From contig JAEWDF010000098.1 in assembly GCA_023390245.1 (NCBI GenBank), forward strand, positions 1-52,680: 52,680 bases of DNA, given 5' to 3'. A program made the position numbers and the translations under genes. Below the pieces are notes generated by a model. It had not been told where the DNA came from, ran no database searches, and was given only the letters and a program-made list of their open reading frames with translations. Shown here in pieces: positions 47,014 to 52,680 of this stretch (within the stretch, counting starts at the first letter, position 1; each line of letters begins with the position of its first letter). The stretch comes from Pseudomonadota bacterium (GTDB lineage Bacteria; Pseudomonadota; Alphaproteobacteria; Caulobacterales; Caulobacteraceae).

Positions 47014-48489
47014 CTAGGGCGGTGGAAAGTCCGGGGGTTCGAACCGAACCGGATCCAGGGCGATCTCGGCCGGAAGGCCGGTCGTCTCCCCCGTGCGCAG
47101 GAAGTCGTAGACCTTGGCCGCCGTCTCGGGCCGGCTGCGCAGCAGGGCGAAGGCGCCGTTGTGCTGGGCGCGATGCACCACCAGGACGCGGCTGTTCGGG
47201 AAATAGGGCGCCAGGGCCAGGGCGTTCTCGATCGGCGTCGATGTGTCCCAGTCGCCCTGCACGAACAGCACGGGCGTGGGGTCCAGCACCGGCTTGCGGA
47301 AATCGTCGCCGGCGTCGGGGGTCGGCCAGTCGCCCTTGGCGGCCAGATAGGCGGCGAAATTCCATGCGCCGAGCATCGGCAGGGCGGGATCGTTCCACAG
47401 CAGCGCCTTGCGGTCGGCGGACATGTCCAGCCCGATATTGATCAGCGGATTGATCAGCGATCGCTTCTCCGAGGCGCGCCAGGCGACGGCGTCCCGCGCC
47501 CAGTCGTCGTAGCGGCCATGGAAGGCCGACAGCACGAAGCGCGGAAAGGCGGCGGCGTCCGCCGAATAGGCGATCAGCGCATACTGGTAGTCGCCCACGC
47601 CCAGGACGATCCGCCGGGTCACGCCGTCCGCGTCCGTCACGGACGCCTCCACGGGTTGCGCTTCCAGCCGCGCCCGCGTCGCCTCCATGGCCGCGACCAG
47701 CCCGCACTCCGGCAGATAGGGCTTCAGGCCGGGATCGCGGTCGGCTTCGACGGCGATGCGCTGAAAGGCGGCGAAGACCTGGGCCGGCATGTCGTAGCCG
47801 TCGTCCAGCGGCTCGGCGGAAGAGATCACCGCCCGGGCCACCACGCCGGGATGGGCCTTCATCACCGCGAACGCCCACTGGGAGCCGAAGCTGGCGGCGT
47901 TGAGGCTGATCTTGTCATAGCCCAGGGCGCGCCTCAGATCGTCGACATCGTCGGCGATCTGACGGATGGAATAACCGGACAGGTCCGCCTGGGGATAGGC
48001 CGCCTGGGCGCGCCGCGCCAGATCGCGGGTGACGGCGACATCGTCCTCGATGGTCATGGGCCGGTCGAGCGGAAGGGGCCGGCTGTCCAGCTCCATCAGG
48101 TCGCCCCGCAACGTATAGCCCCGCTGCTCGATGACGATCAGGTCGGCCACGTCGGCATAGGCCTGCCAGACCTTCACGCGACGCCGGGCGGCTTCGTCCT
48201 TGTCCAGCACGATGTCGAGCATGGTCACGCCAGGACCGCCGGCCAGCAGGACGACCGGCGGCGCGCCGGTCGGTCGGGCGGCCCTGACACGGGCGAAGCC
48301 GACGCCGATCGTCCGGCTGTCCAGCTTGTCCCTGTTTTCCGGCACATACAGGGTCCCGATCTCATAGGGCATGGTCGAGCCGTCGCTCGCGACGGCGACG
48401 CCGCGCTCGATGACGACGCGCGGATCGGCGAAGGCCGTTCCGGCCCACAGGAAGGAGAGGGCGGCGGTCAGGAAGGCGAGGCGCGGCAT
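47014..48489 (-). CDS. Exported alpha/beta hydrolase, TAP-like (tripeptidyl aminopeptidase type)
   Basis: A 491-aa protein with a signal peptide (LAFLTAALSFLWAGTAFA). Alpha/beta hydrolase fold: VVLLAGGPGVT oxyanion region, VIEQRG, nucleophile Ser in NAASFGSQWAF (motif AxSxG rather than the common GxSxG), acid Asp in LFVQGDWDTSTP and base His in HRAQHNGAF. The C-terminal TAP-like domain is typical. It is likely a periplasmic peptidase or esterase. The ATG at 48489 starts the signal peptide. It follows the EAL gene on the same strand. Confidence 0.87.
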   Translation of the reverse strand: MPRLAFLTAALSFLWAGTAFADPRVVIERGVAVASDGSTMPYEIGTLYVPENRDKLDSRTIGVGFARVRAARPTGAPPVVLLAGGPGVTMLDIVLDKDEAARRRVKVWQAYADVADLIVIEQRGYTLRGDLMELDSRPLPLDRPMTIEDDVAVTRDLARRAQAAYPQADLSGYSIRQIADDVDDLRRALGYDKISLNAASFGSQWAFAVMKAHPGVVARAVISSAEPLDDGYDMPAQVFAAFQRIAVEADRDPGLKPYLPECGLVAAMEATRARLEAQPVEASVTDADGVTRRIVLGVGDYQYALIAYSADAAAFPRFVLSAFHGRYDDWARDAVAWRASEKRSLINPLINIGLDMSADRKALLWNDPALPMLGAWNFAAYLAAKGDWPTPDAGDDFRKPVLDPTPVLFVQGDWDTSTPIENALALAPYFPNSRVLVVHRAQHNGAFALLRSRPETAAKVYDFLRTGETTGLPAEIALDPVRFEPPDFPPP

Positions 48490-48571
48490 GAGGGGCGTCT
48501 CCGACGGGCTGAGAACGAAGGCGTCCCCCGCGCAGTCCTTCCCGTCAAGCTCGTTTCGCGGATCCCGACGA

Positions 48572-50239
48572 CTACGCCGACCTTTGCCGGATCGGCGCCG
48601 CCCCGTCCGCCAGGCTTTCGGCCAGATAGACCTCCGCCTCCTGGGCCGGCAGGGCGGGGGCGTAGCCGAAGCCCTGGCCGTAGTGGCACTGGGCCTGGAG
48701 CAGCAGGGCGGCCAGTTCGGCGTTCTCCACGCCCTCGGCCACCACCTCGAGCGCCAGGTCGCGCCCAAGGTTGACCACCGACTTGACGATCTTGGCCGAC
48801 CCCTCGTCCTTGTTCATCGTCAGCACGAAGTAGCGGTCGATCTTCAGCGTGTCGAACGGCAGCCGCGCCAGGTAGGACAGCGACGAGAAGCCCGTGCCGA
48901 AGTCGTCCAGCGCCAGGGACGCGCCCACGGCCTTCAGCGATTTCAGCACCTCGGCGGCGCGCGCGGTGTCGCGCATGATGTCGCCCTCGGTGACCTCCAG
49001 CTTCAGCGCGCCCTTGGGCAGGCCGGTCTCCCTGATGATGCGCTCCACGTCCTCGCACAGGCCGCGCCGCTCGATCTCGCCGACCGACAGGTTGACGCTG
49101 CAGAACAGCTTGCCGGCCAGCGGATGGCGTTCCAGCCATTCGGCCAGCTGGCGCGCCGACTGGGTCATCATCAGCAGACCCAGTTCGTTCATCATGCCCA
49201 GATCGTCGGTCAGGGTCAGGAATTCGTCCGGCGGCACAAGGCCCCGGCGCGGATGGCGCCACCGGGCCAGCGCCTCGAAGCCCGCCACCGCGCCGGTGTT
49301 CAGGTTCACGATCGGCTGGAAGAAGGGCACGATCTCGCCGCGCACGAAGGCGTTGCGCAGGTCCGCCTCCAGCGCCAGGCGGCTCAGGCTGTCGCTTTCC
49401 AGCGCGCGCCCATAGGCGGCCGAGCCGCCCCGACCCACGCCCTTGGCCGATTCCACCGCCAATTCGACGCGGCGCAGGATTTCCGCCGGATCGGGCGCGT
49501 CGGGCCCGCCCTCGACCACCACGGCTCCGATCGAGACGGTCGGATAGATGTCGAAACCGGCGACGCGCAGCGGCTGCTCCAGCGCCTCGCGCACGCGATA
49601 GCTGACGTGGCTGGCGCCGCGCGGCACGAAGATGGCGAATTCGTCCTCGCCGATACGGGCGGGATTGGCGTCCTTGGGAAAGGCGGCGGCCAGGCGCGAG
49701 CCCAGCGCCGACAGCACCAGGTCGGTGCGCTCGTGGCCCAGGGCCTCGTTCAGGCGGCGCAGGCGGTCGACGTCGCCGACGACCATCTCGTATTCGCCCG
49801 GCTGGACCAGCCCTTCCCCGACCCGGGCCAGGAAAGCGCGGCGGTCCAGCAGGCCGGTCAGGGCGTCACGGTCGGAGCCGGCGAACTTGGTCTCCAGCGC
49901 CACGACCCCGGCGGCGCGCAATCCATCCTCGAGCCATACGCCGCGCCACAGGCAGGTCTCGGCCCCGCGCATGCGCAGCCGCACGGCGATCTCGGTCCCC
50001 TCGTCCTGCGGCTTCAGCATCTTTTCGGCCAGGGACCGGTCCTGCGGCAGGGCCGAGGCGACAAAGCCCGCGCCCGAACATTCCGGCGCCAGGGGCCCCA
50101 GGCCCAGCGGACGGGTCGCGCCGGTGAAGCGGATCTGGTCCTCGGCGGGCGTCCAGATCCACAGGGCCGTGTCGGCGGCCGCCAGCGCCTCGATGGCGGT
50201 CGTGGCGTCCCAGGCCAGCGATCGGGATCGGGCGTTCAA
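48572..50239 (-). CDS. GGDEF-EAL protein, probable c-di-GMP phosphodiesterase
   Basis: A 555-aa cytoplasmic protein. Residues ~10-120 form a PAS-like domain (LWIWTPAEDQIRFTG). Residues ~122-285 are a degenerate GGDEF domain with GEDEF at 197-201, so cyclase activity is doubtful. The EAL domain (~290-545) has intact motifs: FEALARWRHP, NLSVGEI, EVTEGDIM, LDDFGTGFSSLSYL, LKIDRYFV and AEGVEN. It should therefore hydrolyse c-di-GMP, the GGDEF part acting as a GTP or ligand sensor. In Caulobacteraceae c-di-GMP sets the motile-to-stalked transition. Co-directional with the hydrolase gene. Confidence 0.92.
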   Translation of the reverse strand: MNARSRSLAWDATTAIEALAAADTALWIWTPAEDQIRFTGATRPLGLGPLAPECSGAGFVASALPQDRSLAEKMLKPQDEGTEIAVRLRMRGAETCLWRGVWLEDGLRAAGVVALETKFAGSDRDALTGLLDRRAFLARVGEGLVQPGEYEMVVGDVDRLRRLNEALGHERTDLVLSALGSRLAAAFPKDANPARIGEDEFAIFVPRGASHVSYRVREALEQPLRVAGFDIYPTVSIGAVVVEGGPDAPDPAEILRRVELAVESAKGVGRGGSAAYGRALESDSLSRLALEADLRNAFVRGEIVPFFQPIVNLNTGAVAGFEALARWRHPRRGLVPPDEFLTLTDDLGMMNELGLLMMTQSARQLAEWLERHPLAGKLFCSVNLSVGEIERRGLCEDVERIIRETGLPKGALKLEVTEGDIMRDTARAAEVLKSLKAVGASLALDDFGTGFSSLSYLARLPFDTLKIDRYFVLTMNKDEGSAKIVKSVVNLGRDLALEVVAEGVENAELAALLLQAQCHYGQGFGYAPALPAQEAEVYLAESLADGAAPIRQRSA

Positions 50240-50266
50240 GCCGATGGACCCTTTCTGAAAACGGCG

Positions 50267-50857
50267 TCAGCCGCCGCGATCGATCTCGTCCTCGACGAGG
50301 CCGAACAGCAGATGATCTGCCCACTCCCCGTTAATTTTCAAATAAGCGCGGGCGTATCCCTCCTGCTTGAAGCCGGACTTTTCCAGCACGCGTTTCGACG
50401 CCAGGTTGGCGGGCAGGCAGGCGGCCTCCAGCCGGTGCAGCTTCAGCCGGTCCAGGGCGTAGCGGACGACGGCGCGCACGGCCGCCGTGGCCAGGCCCCG
50501 CCCGGCGAAGGGCTGGCCGATCCAGTAGCCCAGCGTACCGGTCTCGGCCACGCCGCGCCGCACGTTGGACAGGGTCACCGCCCCCTGCAGCGTCCGTCCG
50601 TCCTCGCCGAAGACGAAGAAGGGCCAGGCGTTGCCCAACTCCATCTCGCGCGCATAGATCGACAGGCGCCGCTTGAAGGCGGCCTTGGTCAGGTCGTCCT
50701 CGGGCCAGGCGGGCTCCCACGGCTGGAGATAGTCGCGCGACGCCTCGCGCAGCGCCGCCCAGGCGGCGTGGTCGGACCCGCGCGGCGGCCGCATCACCAC
50801 CCCGTCGCCCCGGACCACCGGCCCGGCCGCATCGCTCATCCAGTCCAGCAGGGCCAT
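50267..50857 (-). CDS. GNAT acetyltransferase, RimJ-like
   Basis: A 196-aa N-acetyltransferase: VMRPPRGSDHAAWAALREASRDYLQPWEP, GYWIGQPFAGRGLATAAVRAVVRYAL (acetyl-CoA loop QPFAGRGLA), and HRLEAACLPANLASKRVLEKSGFKQEGYARAYLKING. The pattern is that of RimJ, which acetylates the N-terminus of ribosomal protein S5, though alternative protein targets are possible. The ATG at 50857 is chosen by family alignment. It lies 27 bp before the GGDEF-EAL gene, probably one transcript. Confidence 0.92.
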   Translation of the reverse strand: MALLDWMSDAAGPVVRGDGVVMRPPRGSDHAAWAALREASRDYLQPWEPAWPEDDLTKAAFKRRLSIYAREMELGNAWPFFVFGEDGRTLQGAVTLSNVRRGVAETGTLGYWIGQPFAGRGLATAAVRAVVRYALDRLKLHRLEAACLPANLASKRVLEKSGFKQEGYARAYLKINGEWADHLLFGLVEDEIDRGG

Positions 50858-50925
50858 CGCGGCCAGCCTAGCGCATTTTCCCCGGCCTTTGCGACCCGGG
50901 CCGGCGTCACGTCGCGGCGATCGCC

Positions 50926-50951
50926 GGAACCGGGCCGCGTCCCCATCCGCT
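50926..50951 (+). promoter_or_regulatory. EcfG-like promoter, imperfect
   Basis: GGAAC at 50926-50930 is followed after 17 bases by CGCT instead of CGTT. The spacing and the distance to the small gene at 50974 fit, but the -10 has one mismatch. Confidence 0.4.
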
Positions 50952-50973
50952 AAGGGGTCAGAAGGAGGTCGCC

Positions 50974-51144
50974 ATGGACGACAAGCAGACCAAGGGCCGC
51001 GACAGCAACGGCGCCATGCCGGCGGGCAAGCCGGACCAGACGACATCGGACAAGGCGGTCAGGAAGGTGGGCGAGCAGGCGCGCCAAAGCGCCGGGCCGG
51101 ACGGCCCAGACGCCAAGGCGGTCGGCGACACCTTCAAGCGCTGA
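50974..51144 (+). CDS. Small hydrophilic protein of unknown function
   Basis: A 56-aa protein rich in Lys, Asp, Gly, Ala and Gln, with no hydrophobic core. It resembles in character the small proteins at 2323 and 2531. A near-perfect AGGAGG lies 7 nt before the ATG. An imperfect EcfG-like promoter is upstream. Its stop codon directly abuts the stop of the convergent gene at 51145. No family recognised. Confidence 0.66.
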   Translation: MDDKQTKGRDSNGAMPAGKPDQTTSDKAVRKVGEQARQSAGPDGPDAKAVGDTFKR

Positions 51145-51327
51145 TCATTCCGTCGGCAGCTTGCACAGGCGGTTCAGGTCGGCGCGGATGGCCGAACCCT
51201 GGAAATGGGAAATCTCGGCCCCCGAATAGCCCTCCGCCGCCAGCGCCTTGAGGATGTCGGCCGTGCTGACGCAGGCGGGGGTGCGGGCGAGCTGATAGGC
51301 CCGCTCCACCACGTGGATTCTGTTCAT
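51145..51327 (-). CDS. Small protein of unknown function behind an EcfG promoter
   Basis: A 60-aa protein, MNRIHVVERAYQLARTPACV at the start, then helical STADILKALAAEGYSGAEISHF and SAIRADLNRLCKLP. It looks like a compact helical domain, possibly DNA-binding, but no family is recognised. The ATG at 51327 is preferred to a start 13 codons upstream. An exact EcfG/SigT promoter lies 28 bp upstream, so stress induction is likely. Convergent with the small gene at 50974. Confidence 0.7.
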   Translation of the reverse strand: MNRIHVVERAYQLARTPACVSTADILKALAAEGYSGAEISHFQGSAIRADLNRLCKLPTE

Positions 51328-51354
51328 GATTACGCCTCGTTCCCAAACGATAGA

Positions 51355-51379
51355 AACGCGCGCCAAGCGGCGCCGTTCC
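51355..51379 (-). promoter_or_regulatory. EcfG/SigT-type general stress promoter
   Basis: On the minus strand, GGAAC (51379-51375) is followed after exactly 16 bases by CGTT (51358-51355). The small-gene start codon begins 28 bp downstream, the same geometry as at 2269 and 4351. Confidence 0.75.
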
Positions 51380-51426
51380 GGCCCCGCTTGCTCCGGAGCC
51401 CGGACACGGGCATGATGGGGCGTCGA

Positions 51427-51456
51427 TCTCTCTGCGTAACGCCCACTCTCTCTGCG
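51427..51456 (+). repeat. Direct repeat TCTCTCTGCG in the cspA leader
   Basis: TCTCTCTGCG at 51427-51436 and 51447-51456, exactly 20 bp apart, each followed by (T)AACGC. It lies about 100 bp before the cold-shock gene start. Confidence 0.55.
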
Positions 51457-51541
51457 AACGCAACGAGTCCAGGCCGATCCATTCAGACCCGACAGGCCGC
51501 AGGGACGTTCCCTCGGTCAAACGCCAAACGGAGGTCTCACC

Positions 51542-51754
51542 ATGGCTACCGGCACTGTTAAGTGGTTCAACCCGACCAAGGGCTACGGCTTCATCCAGCC
51601 GGACGACGGCGGCAAGGACGTCTTCGTCCACATCTCGGCGGTGGAAGCCGCCGGCCTGCGCGGCCTGGATGAAAACCAGAAGGTTTCCTACGAGCTGGAA
51701 CGCGACAAGCGTTCGGGCAAGGAATCGGCTGGCCAGCTGCAAACGGTCGGCTAA
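51542..51754 (+). CDS. cspA: Cold-shock domain protein
   Basis: A 70-aa single cold-shock domain: TGTVKWFNPTKGYGFIQPDD carries RNP1 (KGYGFI) and DVFVHISAVE carries RNP2. It binds single-stranded RNA and DNA and acts as an RNA chaperone. GGAGGT lies 6 nt before the ATG. It has a long leader with a direct repeat and is followed by a strong terminator. Which paralogue of CspA-D it is cannot be told here; whether it is cold-induced is not shown by sequence. Confidence 0.95.
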   Translation: MATGTVKWFNPTKGYGFIQPDDGGKDVFVHISAVEAAGLRGLDENQKVSYELERDKRSGKESAGQLQTVG

Positions 51755-51774
51755 GTTCGGTCCCATCCGAACGG

Positions 51775-51803
51775 AAACGGCGGCCCCGATGGGCCGCCGT
51801 TTT
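51775..51803 (+). terminator. Rho-independent terminator after cspA
   Basis: A 12-bp stem (AAACGGCGGCCC and its complement) with a CGAT loop, followed by T. Confidence 0.88.
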
Positions 51804-51827
51804 CAATTGGGGCGGTCAGTCCGCGCC

Positions 51828-51970
51828 GTCTCCTCCCCATGCAATGGGGAGGTGGCTCGCAGCGTAGCGGAGAGACGGAGGGGTTCTTCGCATCCGCTCA
51901 AGCGCCGGAGCCGCGTCAAGAGCCCCTCCACCGCTCCGCGGTCCCCCTCCCCATTTCATGGGGAGGAGAC
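51828..51970. repeat. Palindromic intergenic repeat, copy D
   Basis: Begins GTCTCCTCCCC (51828) and ends GGGGAGGAGAC (51970), with the same CCCCTCCACCGCTCCGCGG interior block as copy C. It fills the gap between the cspA terminator and the FMN-reductase gene. Confidence 0.88.
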
Positions 51971-51974
51971 ACGG

Positions 51975-52526
51975 TCAGCGCTTCGTCTTCTCGATCCAGT
52001 CGGCGAACGTGTCGGCGAAGGTCTTGAGGAAGTCGCGCGTACCGTCGTTGGCCAGCCGGCCCTCGCCGTCCAGCAGGCCCTGCACATTGCCGACATAGGC
52101 TTCCGGCTGCTGCAGTGTCGGCATGTCCAGGAAGACCAGCGACTGGCGCAGGTGGTGGTTGGCCCCGAAGGCGCCGATCGCGCCGGGGGAGACGCTGACG
52201 ATGGCCGCCGGCTTGCCCGACCAGACGCTGTGGCCAAAGGGGCGCGAGCCGACGTCCAGGGCGTTCTTCAGCGCGCCGGGGACCGAGCGGTTGTACTCGG
52301 GCGTGGCGAACAGCACGGCCTGGGTCCCCGACACCGCCTCGCGGAAGCGCGCCCAGGCGGCCGGGATATCCTCTTCCAGGTCAGGGTTATAGAGCGGCAG
52401 GTCGCCGATCTCGACCGGAACCAGATCCAGCCGGTCGGCGGCCAGGTCCTTGATCGCCATGCCGATGGCGCGCGTGAAGGAGCCCTTCCTCAGGCTGCCG
52501 ACGATCAGGGCGACGCGGACGGACAT
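51975..52526 (-). CDS. NADPH-dependent FMN reductase/quinone reductase family
   Basis: A 183-aa flavodoxin-like protein: VALIVGSLRKGSFTRAI (FMN phosphate loop), LFATPEYNRSVPGALKNALDVGSRP (diagnostic PEYN motif), and SVSPGAIGAFGANHHLRQSL. Members are ChrR/YieF-type reductases of FMN, quinones, chromate or azo compounds; they lower oxidative stress. The ATG at 52526 gives the family start MSVRVALIVGS. It ends 4 bp after repeat copy D. Confidence 0.93.
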   Translation of the reverse strand: MSVRVALIVGSLRKGSFTRAIGMAIKDLAADRLDLVPVEIGDLPLYNPDLEEDIPAAWARFREAVSGTQAVLFATPEYNRSVPGALKNALDVGSRPFGHSVWSGKPAAIVSVSPGAIGAFGANHHLRQSLVFLDMPTLQQPEAYVGNVQGLLDGEGRLANDGTRDFLKTFADTFADWIEKTKR

Positions 52527-52604
52527 GGCGGCTTCTCCGAAAGAACGGCGGGCCTCGCGCCCGTCCCGCATCCTAACCGCGAAATCCGGGAGCGGGTTGC
52601 CCGA

Positions 52605-52680
52605 TCAGCCGAAAAGCGCGGTCTCGAACGCTTCCCCGGCCGCGCCGGCCGCGCGCGGCCCCAGCACCGCCGTCGCGGCG
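52605..52680 (-). CDS. Partial CDS at window edge, C-terminus only
   Basis: A minus-strand frame ends at 52605 and is open to the window edge. About 24 residues are visible, ending FETALFG. Codon third positions are mostly G or C. It lies 78 bp upstream of the FMN reductase gene. Too short to identify. Confidence 0.45.
   Translation of the reverse strand, partial: AATAVLGPRAAGAAGEAFETALFG

Overview
This 52.7 kb stretch looks like chromosome of an alphaproteobacterium, most likely a member of Caulobacteraceae (Brevundimonas-like). The base composition is very GC-rich with strong G/C third-position bias. The gene set (LepA, UvrB with an N-terminal extension, plant-type glutamate-cysteine ligase, class 2 PyrD, PhaB, large TonB receptor, fused PP2C-kinase) and the regulatory motifs (GTTC-N7-GTTC LexA box, GGAAC-N16-CGTT EcfG/SigT promoters, GANTC sites) fit that group. 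The genus is an inference; no rRNA or tRNA is present to test it.

Layout. 1-2.2 kb: NAD biosynthesis (partial nadB, nadC) separated by a large palindromic repeat. 2.3-5.2 kb: small hydrophilic or lipoprotein genes, two of them behind exact general-stress (EcfG/SigT) promoters, plus a SleB-like cell-wall hydrolase. 5.2-9.2 kb: a PadR regulator and its membrane-protein partner, divergent from uvrB, with a double palindromic operator and a LexA box between them. 9.2-13.2 kb: an accessory island of lower GC. It holds a tandem-duplicated ParB/sulfiredoxin-like protein, a 55-aa ribbon-helix-helix protein and a small membrane protein in one overlapping operon, then a HigBA toxin-antitoxin pair and an HTH protein with phased TTTACAG repeats upstream. 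13.4-19.7 kb: lepA and an RND efflux pair. 19.9-25.7 kb: TonB receptor, NhaA antiporter and SelO. 25.8-30 kb: DoxX protein, MerR regulator with two operators, and two acyl-CoA dehydrogenases of different catalytic type. 30.1-30.5 kb: a GIY-YIG gene bracketed by perfect 33-bp inverted palindromic repeats. 30.5-34 kb: rsmE, gshA, ParDE and a coupled DUF72 gene. 34-42.3 kb: alcohol dehydrogenase, acetoacetyl-CoA reductase, glyoxalase II, a methyltransferase-sixA-DUF952-pyrD run and a hybrid histidine kinase. 42.3-52.7 kb: vsr, peroxiredoxin, YqgE, PP2C-kinase fusion, DUF5694 protein, TAP-like hydrolase, GGDEF-EAL protein, GNAT, two small stress-type genes, cold-shock protein and an NADPH-FMN reductase.

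The most interesting signals are: (i) the GIY-YIG gene inside perfect inverted REP-like repeats, resembling a self-contained repeat-plus-nuclease unit; (ii) three exact EcfG-type promoters, each in front of a very small gene of unknown function; (iii) the tandem ParB/Srx protein with one degenerate motif, in a three-gene coupled operon; and (iv) a family of about 150-bp palindromic intergenic repeats, one copy of which supplies a Shine-Dalgarno sequence while a related short palindrome seems to sit inside rsmE. All functional statements rest on motif recognition by eye; no database search was run.
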